The position numbers and the translations under genes were made by a program. Positions 42,890 through 52,735 of a stretch of DNA of 53,605 bases are shown here, piece by piece (position 1 is the first letter of the stretch; every line of letters starts with the position of its first letter). The notes beneath the pieces are model-generated. The model did no database searches. It was not told the DNA's origin and worked only from the letters and a program-made list of their open reading frames with translations. The DNA lies in NCBI GenBank assembly GCA_947647615.1, contig CANSKS010000014.1:1-53605 (forward strand), given 5' to 3'. The DNA is from an uncultured Neglectibacter sp. Lineage in GTDB: Bacteria; Bacillota; Clostridia; Oscillospirales; Acutalibacteraceae.

Positions 42890-44065
42890 GTGAAAAGGGA
42901 AATATTCAGCCGGGCCTGTGTCCTCCTCCTTCTGGCGGTATTGTTAGTTGGGCTTGGGAGAACCCTCTTTTTTCCAAAAACCACAAACTACTACGAAAAC
43001 CGCCTGGCGAACCAAGTCCCTCCCTTTACTCCTTCTGCCTATTTGGACACCAGCTTCCAGAACGGCGTAGAAGACGCCCTGCTGGACCAGGTCAATTTTG
43101 CCTCCAGCGCCAAAAAGCTTTACAATAACATTTCCTCTTCCCTGCTTTACAGCTGCCTGCGAGGCCTCCTGGGAGAAACTCCCGGCCGTTATGTCCATTT
43201 TTTAAACATGGAGGTTTTTAACTGGGAATACCTGCTTTATTCCCCCCGCTCCCTGTCCCAGTTCGAAGAGGGGCTGCGGGAAAAGGCCGCCAATTACAAC
43301 GAATACTTTTCCAAATACCCGGAGCTGGAATTTTACCTCTATTATGTAGAAAAAGATACGGACATCAATTTTGAAACCGGGGAAAAGAGCCGGTTGTTCC
43401 CGTTTTTCCAGGAACAGCTGGACTTGCCCCAAAACCGTACCGCCTGCTTTGAGGTAAACAGCTTTGAAGAGTTTTCCCAGTGGTTTTTTAAAACCGACCA
43501 TCACTGGAACCATAAGGGCTCCTATTTGGGCTACCAACAGGTGGCCGGGCTTTTGGGCGTTCCGGAAGAGGAGCTGCTCCCGGTTCTGGAGGAGGTGGAC
43601 CTGCACCAAAGCTTTTCCGGTTCCAAGGCCAGTACGGTGGGCACCGAAATCTTTTTCGACGAGTTTTTTGCCTTCCGGTTTTCCTTTCCCAACATGACGG
43701 TGACCATCAACGGCGCCCCCGGGAGCGATTACGGAAGCCAGGAAGCCTACTTTTCCGGCACGGCAACAGCGCCTATTAACTATGGGAACTTCTACGGCGG
43801 CGATTACGGCGAAACCATTCTCGACACCCAAAGCCCGGAAAAAGAAAACCTGCTGGTCTTGGGCGATTCTTACGATAACGCCCTGTTAAAGCTCTTGGCC
43901 TCTCACTTTGGAAAAACCTGCGCGGTAGACCTGCGCTATTACGAGCACAGCCTTGGGAAGCCCTTCTGTTTTTCCCAGTATGTGAAGGAGCACCAAATTA
44001 CCAAGGTGCTCCTTGTGGTCGACATCGAAAATTGTTTTTTACCGGATTTCTTATTGGAGGGCTGA
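42890..44065 (+). CDS. DHHW-motif protein, AlgJ/AlgX-like O-acetylation partner
   Basis: The 391-residue protein has one N-terminal membrane helix (about 8-26) and an extracellular SGNH-like domain. The name-giving DHHW occurs in FKTDHHWNHKGSYLG (about 197-211), and LLVLGDSYDNALLKLL (about 320-335) supplies the GDS nucleophile element. Proteins of this type accept acyl groups from a membrane MBOAT protein and pass them to extracellular polysaccharides. The GTG start follows AAAGGTGG. The stop is three bases before the start of the MBOAT gene, so the pair is co-translated. The polymer that is acylated is unknown. Confidence 0.8.
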   Translation: MKREIFSRACVLLLLAVLLVGLGRTLFFPKTTNYYENRLANQVPPFTPSAYLDTSFQNGVEDALLDQVNFASSAKKLYNNISSSLLYSCLRGLLGETPGRYVHFLNMEVFNWEYLLYSPRSLSQFEEGLREKAANYNEYFSKYPELEFYLYYVEKDTDINFETGEKSRLFPFFQEQLDLPQNRTACFEVNSFEEFSQWFFKTDHHWNHKGSYLGYQQVAGLLGVPEEELLPVLEEVDLHQSFSGSKASTVGTEIFFDEFFAFRFSFPNMTVTINGAPGSDYGSQEAYFSGTATAPINYGNFYGGDYGETILDTQSPEKENLLVLGDSYDNALLKLLASHFGKTCAVDLRYYEHSLGKPFCFSQYVKEHQITKVLLVVDIENCFLPDFLLEG

Positions 44066-44068
44066 CCT

Positions 44069-45481
44069 TTGGTTTTTAGCAGCTTGACGTTTCTTTACGG
44101 GTTTTTGCCCCTTGTGATGGTCTTCTATTTTCTGTGGAAAAACAGGACCTACCGCAACATGGTGCTTCTTGTTTTTTCCCTGTGCTTCTATTCCTGGGGC
44201 GAACCCCGGCACATTTTTTTGATGCTTCTGGCCTCCGGCATCGCTTACCTGGGAGGCCTGCTCCTCCACCGGCTGCGGGAAAAAAGGAGGGCAAAAAAAT
44301 GCGTCTTCACCGTCACTGTGGCTTTGCTGGTGCTGAACCTGGTCTATTTCAAATACTTCAATTTTCTGGCAGAAAACCTTTCCCGGCTGTTTTCCAAAAG
44401 CTTTTCCCTGCAGGATATCGCCCTGCCCATCGGCATCAGCTTTTACACCTTTCAAATCCTCTCTTATGTGATCGATCTGTACCGCGGGGAAATTGAGGTA
44501 CAGAAGAACTACCTTTCCCTCACCCTGTATGTCAGCTTTTTCCCCCAGCTCATCGCCGGGCCCATTGTGCGGTACCAAACCATAGAAGAAGCCCTTTCCC
44601 GGCGGCAGGAATCTTGGGAAGGGGTGGTTTCCGGTTTTCGCCGGTTTACCGTAGGCCTGGCAAAAAAGGTGATCCTGGCCAACAACATCGCCCTTGTGGC
44701 CACCACCGTTTACAGCGGAGATTCCTCTGTTTACGGCACGGCCTTTTATTGGCTGGCCGCTCTGGCCTATGCCATGCAGATCTATTTTGACTTTTCCGGG
44801 TACAGCGACATGGCCATTGGCCTTGGAAAAATCTTTGGCTTCCAGTTCCTGGAAAACTTTAACTACCCCTACCTTGCCCTTTCTATCACCGATTTTTGGC
44901 GCAGGTGGCACATCTCCCTTTCCACCTGGTTCCGGGATTACATTTATATTCCCCTGGGAGGAAACCGGGTGGGAAAATGGAAGCAGGCCCGCAACCTGCT
45001 CCTTGTTTGGGGGCTTACCGGCTTTTGGCACGGCGCCCAGTGGAATTTTCTTTTATGGGGCCTTTACTACGGCGTGCTCTTGCTGCTGGAAAAGTTTGTA
45101 TGGGGGAGGCTTTTGGAAAAGCTCCCCAAGGCCCTGCAGTGGTGTTACGCCTTTTTCTTAGTGCTGCTGGGGTGGGTGCTTTTCAATTTTACAGAGCTCC
45201 CCCAGCTTTTTGGGGCCTTACAGGTCATGTTTTCCTTCCAGCCCACCCAGTGGATGCAAATCCTCACCAGAAGCTCCTCCTTGCTCCAGGCAATGTTCTA
45301 CCTGCCCTTGGGCCTTTGCTTCCTGTTTCCCGTTTTCAAAAAAGGGCTGCAGCGGTTCCCCTGGAAAAACACACTGGCCCTTTCCCTGCTGCGGGATTTG
45401 GGATATTTGGCCCTTTTCGCCCTCTGTGTTCTATATATCATCAGCTCTACCTATAACCCCTTTATCTATTTCCGGTTTTAA
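44069..45481 (+). CDS. MBOAT-family membrane O-acyltransferase (AlgI/DltB-like)
   Basis: A 470-residue polytopic membrane protein with about ten predicted helices. It has the MBOAT/AlgI landmarks FSLQDIALPIGISFYTFQIL, FPQLIAGPIVRY, DFWRRWHISLSTWFRDYIYI and the invariant His in GLTGFWHGAQWNF. It moves an acyl (usually acetyl) group across the membrane to its DHHW partner. The TTG start at 44069 follows GGAGG. Similarity is to the alginate-type O-acetylation branch more than to DltB, as no dltA or dltC is present. Confidence 0.88.
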   Translation: MVFSSLTFLYGFLPLVMVFYFLWKNRTYRNMVLLVFSLCFYSWGEPRHIFLMLLASGIAYLGGLLLHRLREKRRAKKCVFTVTVALLVLNLVYFKYFNFLAENLSRLFSKSFSLQDIALPIGISFYTFQILSYVIDLYRGEIEVQKNYLSLTLYVSFFPQLIAGPIVRYQTIEEALSRRQESWEGVVSGFRRFTVGLAKKVILANNIALVATTVYSGDSSVYGTAFYWLAALAYAMQIYFDFSGYSDMAIGLGKIFGFQFLENFNYPYLALSITDFWRRWHISLSTWFRDYIYIPLGGNRVGKWKQARNLLLVWGLTGFWHGAQWNFLLWGLYYGVLLLLEKFVWGRLLEKLPKALQWCYAFFLVLLGWVLFNFTELPQLFGALQVMFSFQPTQWMQILTRSSSLLQAMFYLPLGLCFLFPVFKKGLQRFPWKNTLALSLLRDLGYLALFALCVLYIISSTYNPFIYFRF

Positions 45482-45529
45482 AATTTTAGAAAATGCCCGG
45501 GCTCCAAAAGCCCTTTTCCCAAAAAAGAA

Positions 45530-45558
45530 AGAGGGCGTTGCTTTTCACAACGCCCTCT
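45530..45558. terminator. Bidirectional terminator after the MBOAT gene
   Basis: An 11-bp perfect stem (45530-45540 with 45548-45558) has a seven-base loop. On the minus strand it is followed by CTTTCTTTTTT, so it most clearly ends the SPFH/RHH operon; it may also end the MBOAT transcript. Confidence 0.75.
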
Positions 45559-45609
45559 TCTCTGTTTCTTCCCTGGGTTTTCCGGCAAGCCAGGGGAAGG
45601 CCTGGGCCG

Positions 45610-45795
45610 TCACTCCTTTTGGCCAGGCTCCGCTGGTTTCCCCTTTTTTCGTTTTTTCACACATTCTGTGAGCAGGTATTCTATTTGGCCGTTGATAGAG
45701 CGGAAGTCGTCTTCCGCCCAGGCGGCCAGGTCCTGCCATAGGCTGGGGGAGATCCGCAAGAGGATCTGTTTTTTCTCTTTTTCCTTCTGCTCCAT
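45610..45795 (-). CDS. Small ribbon-helix-helix (Arc-like) DNA-binding protein
   Basis: A 61-residue basic protein with a ribbon-helix-helix pattern: KKQILLRISPSLWQDLAAWA, then DDFRSINGQIEYLLTECV, a beta-strand and two helices as in Arc and MetJ. It should bind DNA as a dimer of dimers. The ATG at 45795 follows GGGAA; an upstream TTG at 45807 has no ribosome-binding site. It begins 20 bases after the SPFH stop and so belongs to the same operon. The palindrome over that operon's promoter is its probable operator. Confidence 0.75.
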   Translation of the reverse strand: MEQKEKEKKQILLRISPSLWQDLAAWAEDDFRSINGQIEYLLTECVKKRKKGKPAEPGQKE

Positions 45796-45814
45796 AACTT
45801 TTCCCAACTGTTTT

Positions 45815-46813
45815 TTAATAAATGGAACCGCTGTTCACAATGGGCTGGGCGTCTTTATTGCCGCAAAGCACCACCAGCAGGTTGCTCACCATGGCCGCCT
45901 TCCGCTCCTCATCCAGGTTTACCGTGCGCTTTTCGTCCAGCTGCTCCAGGGCCATTTCTACCATGCCCACAGCACCCTCCACAATCTTCTTCCGGGCGGC
46001 CACCACGGCCTCGGCCTGCTGGCGCTGCAGCATGGCGGCGGCAATTTCGGGAGCATAGGACAAGTGGGTGATGCGCACCTCCAGCACCTCCAGGCCCGCC
46101 ATGGCCACCCGCTCCTGCAAATCCTGCTTCATCATATCGGCGATTTCCTGGCTGCTGCCCCGCAAGGTCTTTTCTCCCACGCTGTCTTCCTCCATGAGGT
46201 CGTAGGGGTACATGCGGGCAATGTTCCGGGTGGCGGAATCGCATTGCGTGGAAAGGAAGGTCTTGTAATTCTGCACGTTGAACACGGCCTTTGTGGTATC
46301 TACCACCCGCCAAATCACAATGGTGCCAATGATGATGGGGTTGCCCCGCTCGTCGTTCACCGTTTGTTTTTCGTTATTCAGCGTCATGGCCTTTAACGAA
46401 ACCTTGCTGGCGCCGCCTCCCAGGGTGATGTTGGCGCCGCCGGACCCCAAAGACACGGAAGTCCGTTCAGAGCCGGGGTTCACACTGGCGCAAAAAGGGT
46501 TGGTCCAAAAGAAGCCGTCTTCTTTTATGGTGCCGTAATATTTGCCGAACAAGGTAAGCACTGCCGCCTCGTTGGGGTTCAGCACCCGAAAGCCCGGCAA
46601 AAGGAAAATAGCCGCCAACAGGAGTAAAATACCTCCCAGCAGCAAAACAAGGCCCAAAGCGATTTCTGTCTCTCCGGCCAAAAAAATACACCCGAACACA
46701 ATTCCGGCAACGCTGGCCAAAAACAGCAGAATATCTGCCAGGAGCATAGCATACCCGCCACAATGCTTGGCCTGCTTTTCTTCGTACCGGTTTACAATTC
46801 TCTCCTCATTCAT
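45815..46813 (-). CDS. SPFH-domain (band 7/flotillin-like) membrane protein
   Basis: The 332-residue protein has two N-terminal membrane helices (about 20-42 and 48-70), then an SPFH domain: [20 protein letters not shown], the [16 protein letters not shown] core and the C-terminal coiled-coil [24 protein letters not shown] proteins form oligomeric scaffolds in the membrane and control proteases or lipid domains. The ATG at 46813 follows AAGGAGG; a GTG two codons upstream is too close. In Clostridia this type is often paired with an Arc-like protein, as here. No NfeD partner is seen. Confidence 0.87.
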   Translation of the reverse strand: MNEERIVNRYEEKQAKHCGGYAMLLADILLFLASVAGIVFGCIFLAGETEIALGLVLLLGGILLLLAAIFLLPGFRVLNPNEAAVLTLFGKYYGTIKEDGFFWTNPFCASVNPGSERTSVSLGSGGANITLGGGASKVSLKAMTLNNEKQTVNDERGNPIIIGTIVIWRVVDTTKAVFNVQNYKTFLSTQCDSATRNIARMYPYDLMEEDSVGEKTLRGSSQEIADMMKQDLQERVAMAGLEVLEVRITHLSYAPEIAAAMLQRQQAEAVVAARKKIVEGAVGMVEMALEQLDEKRTVNLDEERKAAMVSNLLVVLCGNKDAQPIVNSGSIY

Positions 46814-46837
46814 CTTCACAAAGCCTCCTTGCAGCTT

Positions 46838-46880
46838 TTCGATTTGATATCATTATAATATCAAATCGAAAGTTTGTCAA
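46838..46880 (-). promoter_or_regulatory. Consensus promoter overlapped by a 13-bp palindrome
   Basis: On the minus strand TTGACA (46880-46875) and TATAAT (46857-46852) are exactly 17 bases apart. A perfect 13-bp inverted repeat (TTCGATTTGATAT at 46838-46850 with its complement at 46858-46870) has the -10 box in its centre. A regulator bound here would block RNA polymerase. The ribbon-helix-helix protein of the same operon is the obvious candidate. Confidence 0.8.
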
Positions 46881-46895
46881 GCAGCCTGGAAAAAA

Positions 46896-47711
46896 TTACG
46901 CCAGCAGCCAGTCCAGCTCCAAAGGCCAGGCCGCCAGGGCAATCTCGGGCTTTACCCGTTCCCCGTGGAAATCGCTGCCGCCGGTAACCCCCAGCCGGTA
47001 CTTTTTCGCCAGGCCAAGGTAAAAATCTGTTTGCTCCCCGGTGTGGCGGGGGTAATAGCACTCCAGCCCGTCCAGGCCTGCCTTTTTTAGCCCGGCCACT
47101 GCCTGCTCCAGCTCCTCCGCCGGAAGGCCCAGCTGGTAAGGATGGGCCAGCACGGCTTTTCCCCCGGCGCTGTGAATGGCGGCAATACACTCTTTTGCTC
47201 CGGCCTTGAACCGTTCCAGCCTCTGGTATTCTTCGGTATCTAAATAACGGTCAAAGGCCTCCCGGGTGGTTTTTACATACCCGGCTTCCACCATAGCTCG
47301 GGCAAAATGGGGCCTGGCAATTACGTTTCCCCCTGCCATAGCCTCTACCGCCTCTAAGGCAACGGGAACGCCCTTTTCCTGCAAAAAGGCCAAAATGCGG
47401 TATTTCCGCTCATCCCGGCTTTTGCGAAGCTTTTCGCACAGGGAAGAAAGCTCTCCCCTGTGGGGCTGGAACCCATACCCCAGAATGTGCAGGTACCGGT
47501 GTTCTTTCGCCCCCAGTTCTATGCCCCGCAGCACCAAAAGCCCCAAGGCTTCCCCTGCGGCAAGGGCTTCCTCTGCCCCTTCTTCGGTATCGTGGTCGGT
47601 AACGGCCAGGCACTCCACCCCTGCGGCCTTGGCCTTTTCCACCAAAGCCTTTGGGGAATACTGGCCGTCGGAGGCCGTGGTGTGAGTGTGTAAATCGGAA
47701 AAATATTTCAT
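46896..47711 (-). CDS. PHP-domain phosphoesterase (RNase AM / nucleoside bisphosphatase-like)
   Basis: The 271-residue protein has the four PHP motifs: DLHTHTTASDG at residue 5, TDHDTEE near 40, ARPHFARAMV near 130 and GGSDFHGE near 240, which provide the trinuclear metal site. The architecture is that of the YciV/RnmA group, which removes phosphate or nucleotides from the 5' end of short RNAs or hydrolyses 3',5'-nucleoside bisphosphates. The ATG at 47711 follows GGAAAGG. It is a separate unit upstream of the SPFH operon. If the CysC-like operon yields 3'-phosphonucleotide by-products, such an enzyme could recycle them; this is speculation. Confidence 0.82.
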   Translation of the reverse strand: MKYFSDLHTHTTASDGQYSPKALVEKAKAAGVECLAVTDHDTEEGAEEALAAGEALGLLVLRGIELGAKEHRYLHILGYGFQPHRGELSSLCEKLRKSRDERKYRILAFLQEKGVPVALEAVEAMAGGNVIARPHFARAMVEAGYVKTTREAFDRYLDTEEYQRLERFKAGAKECIAAIHSAGGKAVLAHPYQLGLPAEELEQAVAGLKKAGLDGLECYYPRHTGEQTDFYLGLAKKYRLGVTGGSDFHGERVKPEIALAAWPLELDWLLA

Positions 47712-47851
47712 CCTTTCCTGCTCCTTTCCTGTTGGCTTATCGGGCATTTGCCATGGCAAAATTGACGAGCCCAATAAAAAGACATGAAAATCAGTTTGTG
47801 TGTCGAATTGTCACAGGATGTGTGCTGTGATTCCCTGATTTCTTATGATAG

Positions 47852-48543
<692 letters not shown>

Positions 48544-48545
<2 letters not shown>

Positions 48546-49017
48546 ATGTCCCCCGTTCCAGGGCGATAACGCCGGTGCGGGCAATTTCCCGTATGCCATA
48601 GGGACGCAGCAGGCCGCAGAGGGTTTCGCATTTTTCGTGTTCCCCCGCAAACTTCAAGGTCACGGCGGAACGGGACACATCCTCCACTTCCGCCTTCATC
48701 ATGGTGGCGATTTGATGGATTTCTCCAAAATTCTGAGGCTCGCATCCCACCTTTATCAAAAGAAGCTCGGCGCTGACAGAACCCGCCCCCAAAGAGCGCA
48801 CCTTAATCACCGGGATCATCTTATTCAGCTGCTTTTCTACCTGCTCCAAAATACGGTCGTCCCCCTGGCCCACTATGGTCATGCGGGAAACGGCAGGGTC
48901 TTCCGTGGTGCCCACCGCTAAGCTGTCGATGTTATAGCCCCGCCGGGAAAACAGCGAAACCACCTTGGAAAGCACACCGGGCTGGTTTTCCACCAGCACA
49001 GAAAGGGTATATTTCAT
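48544..49017 (-). CDS. ilvN: Acetolactate synthase small (regulatory) subunit
   Basis: The 157-residue protein has an N-terminal ACT domain (TLSVLVENQPGVLSKVVSLF, then RGYNIDSLAVG), which binds valine for feedback control of the catalytic subunit, and a C-terminal regulatory domain (RSAVTLKFAGEHEKCETL). The length fits IlvN/IlvH. It lies 15 bases after ilvB and is co-transcribed with it. The start follows AAAGGA. Confidence 0.93.
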
Positions 49018-49032
49018 AAAGAGAACATCCTT

Positions 49033-50652
49033 TCACAGAGAAGGCGTTTCCGGGTCTACCCGGCACACCAACACATAGGGCGTTTTGCAGGAAAGCATTT
49101 CTGCCGCCAGTTCCCTCGCCCTTTCATTGTTTTCCGCCAAGGCACAGGGAATGCCGTAGGCCTTACACAGCAGCACGAAATTCGGGTTTCCAGCCATGTG
49201 AGTGCCGATGTGCCTGCCGCGGTACCTTTTATTTTGGTATTCCCGCACCATGCCCAGCCTGCGGTTATCGAACACGATCACCTTTAGGGGAACATGGGTC
49301 GCCTGCACGGTGGCTAACTCGCACATGCTCATTTGAAAGGCGCCGTCCCCACACACCGCCACCACCTGCCTGCCGGGTTTTGCCAGCTTTGCCCCTAAAG
49401 CCGCCGGCAAAGCGTAACCCATGGTGCCCAGGCCTCCGCTGGTGAGAAAACGGCCCTCCCGCTGGGAAAAATTCACCGCCGCCCAAATTTGGCTCTGGCC
49501 CGGATCTGCCGCCAAAACGGCGTCCGGCTCCATCTGCGCGGAAAGGTCCCGCAGGAAAGCCCGGGGCTCTACGAAATCGGCCCGAGGTTCGCCCCTGGGC
49601 ACAAATTCACTTTTATAGCGCCGGACCTGGCGGGCCCATTCCTCACAATTCGCGGGTTCCACCTTTTCCGCCAAAGCGGAAAGGAGGGTTTTGATATCCC
49701 CTACAATGGGAATATCTACCCGCATGTTTTTCCCGATCTCCGCCGGGTCAATATCGATATGAATGACCTTGGCCTGCTCCGCAATTTGGTTGGGCGCCGA
49801 GATAGCCCTATCCCCTACCCGGGCGCCGCAAAGCAGGATCAAGTCCGCCTCGCCGATGGCCCGGTTGGCGCAGCTTCTGCCAAAGTTCCCGATCATGCCC
49901 AGGTAAAGGGGGTCTTCCATAGGCGCAACACCGGTGCCCATCATGGTGGAAACAACGGGGATACCGCTGGCCTTGGCAAACGCCAGCAGCTCTTCCCTGG
50001 CGTTTGCCAGCACCACCCCGCCCCCGCAGCAGATTACAGGCCGCCGGGCGGTCTCAATGGCCTCCAGGGCCCGTTTCACCTGCATGGGGTGGCCGGCCGT
50101 GCGGGGCTTGTAACTGCGGATCTCCACTCTTTCCGGGTAAAGAAAGGCGGGCAGCCTTTGCTCTTGAATGTCCTGGGGCACATCGATGAGCACCGGGCCC
50201 GGCCGCCCTGTAGCGGCGATATGAAAAGCCTCCTTTAAAACCCGGGGCAGGTCCTCCGCCGCTTTTACCAAATAGCTGTGTTTGGTAAAAGATTCGCAGG
50301 CGCCGGTGATATCGGCCTCCTGGAACACATCCCTGCCCAACTGCTCCAAATTCACCTGGCCGGTGATGGCCACAAGGGGAATGGAATCCATATAGGCTGT
50401 GGCGATCCCCGTGATCAGGTTGGTGGCGCCGGGACCCGAAGTGGCCACACATACCCCCGGCCTGCCGGAAACCCGGGCATATCCGCTGGCCATATGGGCG
50501 GCGTTTTGTTCTGTCCGCACCAGCACATTGCGGATGGGGGAATCGTAAAGGGCGTCATAAAAAGGGCAAATAGCCACGCCGGGGTAACCGAAGACGATCT
50601 CCACCCCTTCGGCCTCCAAGCATTTCACGATGATTTCCGCACCGGTAACCAT
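49033..50652 (-). CDS. ilvB: Acetolactate synthase large (catalytic) subunit
   Basis: A 539-residue thiamine-diphosphate enzyme. The N-terminal domain has FGYPGVAICPFYDAL and the catalytic Glu in VRTEQNAAHMASGYAR (about 47); the C-terminal domain has GDGAFQMSMCELATVQ (about 430), which binds the cofactor with Mg2+. It condenses pyruvate with pyruvate or 2-oxobutyrate, the first step of valine, leucine and isoleucine synthesis. Start follows AAGGAGG. No T-box leader is present upstream, as the lipoprotein gene is only 12 bases away, so transcription probably starts further upstream. Confidence 0.94.
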   Translation of the reverse strand: MVTGAEIIVKCLEAEGVEIVFGYPGVAICPFYDALYDSPIRNVLVRTEQNAAHMASGYARVSGRPGVCVATSGPGATNLITGIATAYMDSIPLVAITGQVNLEQLGRDVFQEADITGACESFTKHSYLVKAAEDLPRVLKEAFHIAATGRPGPVLIDVPQDIQEQRLPAFLYPERVEIRSYKPRTAGHPMQVKRALEAIETARRPVICCGGGVVLANAREELLAFAKASGIPVVSTMMGTGVAPMEDPLYLGMIGNFGRSCANRAIGEADLILLCGARVGDRAISAPNQIAEQAKVIHIDIDPAEIGKNMRVDIPIVGDIKTLLSALAEKVEPANCEEWARQVRRYKSEFVPRGEPRADFVEPRAFLRDLSAQMEPDAVLAADPGQSQIWAAVNFSQREGRFLTSGGLGTMGYALPAALGAKLAKPGRQVVAVCGDGAFQMSMCELATVQATHVPLKVIVFDNRRLGMVREYQNKRYRGRHIGTHMAGNPNFVLLCKAYGIPCALAENNERARELAAEMLSCKTPYVLVCRVDPETPSL

Positions 50653-50664
50653 GGCTTTTCCTCC

Positions 50665-51180
50665 TTACTCTGCCGTTTCCCGGAAGAGCGCCCCTTCGAA
50701 GGTAACGCCCAAATCCTCCCCGGTATAGGTCATGCCCTCTTCTCCCAGGACCAGCCAAAACTCACTGAGGCTGCTTCCCACCGCCCCTTCCGGCGCGGTG
50801 CTGGTTTTGGGGGTAAAGCAGTAATCCTCCCCTTCCTGCCGGTAGGTGCCCTCAAGAACTACCACCCCATCGTAGCAATAGGCGGAAAATTCAAAGCTGC
50901 CGTCCTCCAGCAGGCGAATGGTGGGCTCGTAGCCCTCTTCGGCACTGGAATTCTGCTGAACAAACCATTTTCCAGCCGGTGACGGCATTTCTTCCCGGCT
51001 GTCTTGGGCCGAGACACTCTCCCTTTCCTCTTCCCGGCTCGAAAAGGCCTCCGAACTTTCGGCCGGCCGGCTTTGGGAAGAGAGGATGCTTTCCTCCCGG
51101 GGTTCCTCCTGCTTGGAACAGGCCCCCAACAGGAACACTGCCAGAGCGCAGCATGCAGCGATCACAAAGCGAAACTTCAT
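50665..51180 (-). CDS. Uncharacterised lipoprotein
   Basis: The 171-residue protein has a short lipoprotein signal ending LLGACSK (lipidated Cys about 21), a Ser/Glu-rich linker (about 23-68) and a small beta-rich domain (about 69-160: GKWFVQQ, IRLLEDGSFEFSAYCYDGVV, LEGTYRQEGEDYCF) that looks like a lipocalin/META-type fold. The function is unknown. It is probably anchored on the outer face of the membrane. It lies between tsaD and ilvB with short gaps in the same direction. Confidence 0.7.
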   Translation of the reverse strand: MKFRFVIAACCALAVFLLGACSKQEEPREESILSSQSRPAESSEAFSSREEERESVSAQDSREEMPSPAGKWFVQQNSSAEEGYEPTIRLLEDGSFEFSAYCYDGVVVLEGTYRQEGEDYCFTPKTSTAPEGAVGSSLSEFWLVLGEEGMTYTGEDLGVTFEGALFRETAE

Positions 51181-51231
51181 AAAAACAATTTCCTTTCTTG
51201 CATCATAACATTTGGAAGGTTCAAAGGCCGG

Positions 51232-52242
51232 CTATCCCAGGTCAATGGACCGCTGGGCACAGGCGTTCAGGTCCATACCTGCCGTGTTTCCTGCCAAAAA
51301 TTCATAATATCCCTGTGAAGCGATCATGGCGGCGTTATCGCCGCACAGGCTTAGCTGGGGAAGGAACAATTCCCGCCGGGTTTCCCGGCTTAAGCCTTCC
51401 AGTTTACGGCGCAAAAGCCGGTTGGCAGAAACTCCCCCGGCTGCCGCCAGCTGCCGGGCCCCGGTTTCCTGGACTGCCTTGGAAAAATTCTCTATGAGGC
51501 ATTCCACCACCGCTTTGCGGTAAGAGGCACAAAGGTCCGGAATCTTTATCTCCTGCCCCTTTTGCCTGGCATTGTGCAGCAGGTTGATCACCGCCGTTTT
51601 CAAGCCGGAAAAGCTGAAGTCCAAGGGCGCCCCTTCCACCCGGGGCCTGGGCAGGGAGTAGGCGTTTTCGTCCCCTTCCTCCGCAAGGCGGTCCAGCTCT
51701 ACTCCGCCGGGGTAAGGAATGCCCATAGCTCTGGCGGCCTTATCGAAGGCTTCTCCCGCCGCGTCATCCCTGGTTTTTCCCAGCACCCTGAGAGAGGTGT
51801 AGTCCTGCACCTCCACAATATGGGAATGGCCGCCAGATACCACTAGGCACAAAAACGGCGGCTCCAACTGGGGATGGGTTAAATAATTCGAGGCGATATG
51901 TCCCCGCAGGTGATGTACCGGGATGAGCGGCAGCCCCGTGGAAAGGGCCAGGCCCTTGGCAAAATTCACACCCACCAGCAGCGCCCCGATCAACCCGGGG
52001 GCATAGGTGACGGCAATGCCATCCAGCTGGGAAAGGCTTTTGCCGCTTTCTGCCAGGGCCTGCTCTACCACCCCTACAATGGCCTCGCTGTGCCGCCGGG
52101 AAGCAATTTCCGGTACCACACCGCCATAAATTTTATGCTCCTCCACCTGAGAAGCGATCACCGAGGCCAAAACTCTTCTGCCGTCTTCCACCACGGCGGC
52201 AGCCGTTTCATCACAGGAGCTTTCAATTCCCAACAGGAGCAT
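51232..52242 (-). CDS. tsaD: tRNA N6-adenosine threonylcarbamoyltransferase
   Basis: A 336-residue ASKHA-fold protein with the TsaD/Kae1 signature HHLRGHIASN (about 107-116), whose two His bind metal, together with GIESSCDETAAAVVEDG at the N-terminus and GGVSANRLLRRKLE near 265. With TsaB and TsaE it makes t6A at position 37 of ANN-decoding tRNAs. The ATG at 52242 follows GGAAGG. The gene overlaps the end of rimI by 20 bases. TsaB and TsaE are not in the window. Confidence 0.95.
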   Translation of the reverse strand: MLLLGIESSCDETAAAVVEDGRRVLASVIASQVEEHKIYGGVVPEIASRRHSEAIVGVVEQALAESGKSLSQLDGIAVTYAPGLIGALLVGVNFAKGLALSTGLPLIPVHHLRGHIASNYLTHPQLEPPFLCLVVSGGHSHIVEVQDYTSLRVLGKTRDDAAGEAFDKAARAMGIPYPGGVELDRLAEEGDENAYSLPRPRVEGAPLDFSFSGLKTAVINLLHNARQKGQEIKIPDLCASYRKAVVECLIENFSKAVQETGARQLAAAGGVSANRLLRRKLEGLSRETRRELFLPQLSLCGDNAAMIASQGYYEFLAGNTAGMDLNACAQRSIDLG

Positions 52243-52735
52243 GGTTTTCCGCCTTCCCTTCTGCATATTTCAAGCAAGCTCCGGGCCCATCTAAAGGAAT
52301 TTCCCGCTTTGTCAAAATGAGAGCGTCCTCCAAGGGGTCCCGGTAAAAATTTTTTCTTCGGCCCTCTTCCAAAAAGCCCAGACGCCGGTAAAGCCCCAGG
52401 GCCTGCCGGTTAGAAGGGCGAACCTCCAGAGAAAGGAATTCCCCCTTTTGCCTCTGCGCTTCTTCCCAAAGGGCAGATACCAGGGCCGTGCCCACGCCTT
52501 TCCCCCGGCAGCAGCCGAACACCGCCAGGTTATCCATATAAAATTCCCCGCAGGCGCTGTGCATGCCTCCATAACCCAGGACCTGGCCTTCTTCCCCCAA
52601 GGCAGTGAAAAAGCAAGCGGCAGGATTATCCACTTCGGCCTCCAAAGCTTTTTGGCTCCATGGGTGGGCAAAGCATTGCCTTTCCAGCTCTGCCAAAGGC
52701 CCGGTATGTTCTTTTCGCATTTTAACAATCTTCAT
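52223..52735 (-). CDS. rimI: Ribosomal-protein-alanine N-acetyltransferase
   Basis: The 170-residue GNAT protein starts KIVKMRKEHTGPLAELERQC and has the CoA-binding CRGKGVGTALVSALWE (about 73-88), VRPSNRQALGLYRRLGF (about 105-121) and the family ending. RimI acetylates the N-terminus of ribosomal protein S18 and related substrates. It is placed next to tsaD, the usual bacterial arrangement. The ATG at 52735 follows AGGGAAG. The ends overlap with both neighbours: four bases with the phosphatase gene and 20 with tsaD. Confidence 0.9.
   Translation of the reverse strand: MKIVKMRKEHTGPLAELERQCFAHPWSQKALEAEVDNPAACFFTALGEEGQVLGYGGMHSACGEFYMDNLAVFGCCRGKGVGTALVSALWEEAQRQKGEFLSLEVRPSNRQALGLYRRLGFLEEGRRKNFYRDPLEDALILTKREIPLDGPGACLKYAEGKAENHAPVGN

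Noticed and set aside
50641-51240. A T-box or peptide attenuator upstream of ilvB
   Set aside because: Only 12 bases separate ilvB from the lipoprotein gene, and no T-box or leader peptide with branched-chain codons was found in the short gap before that gene.
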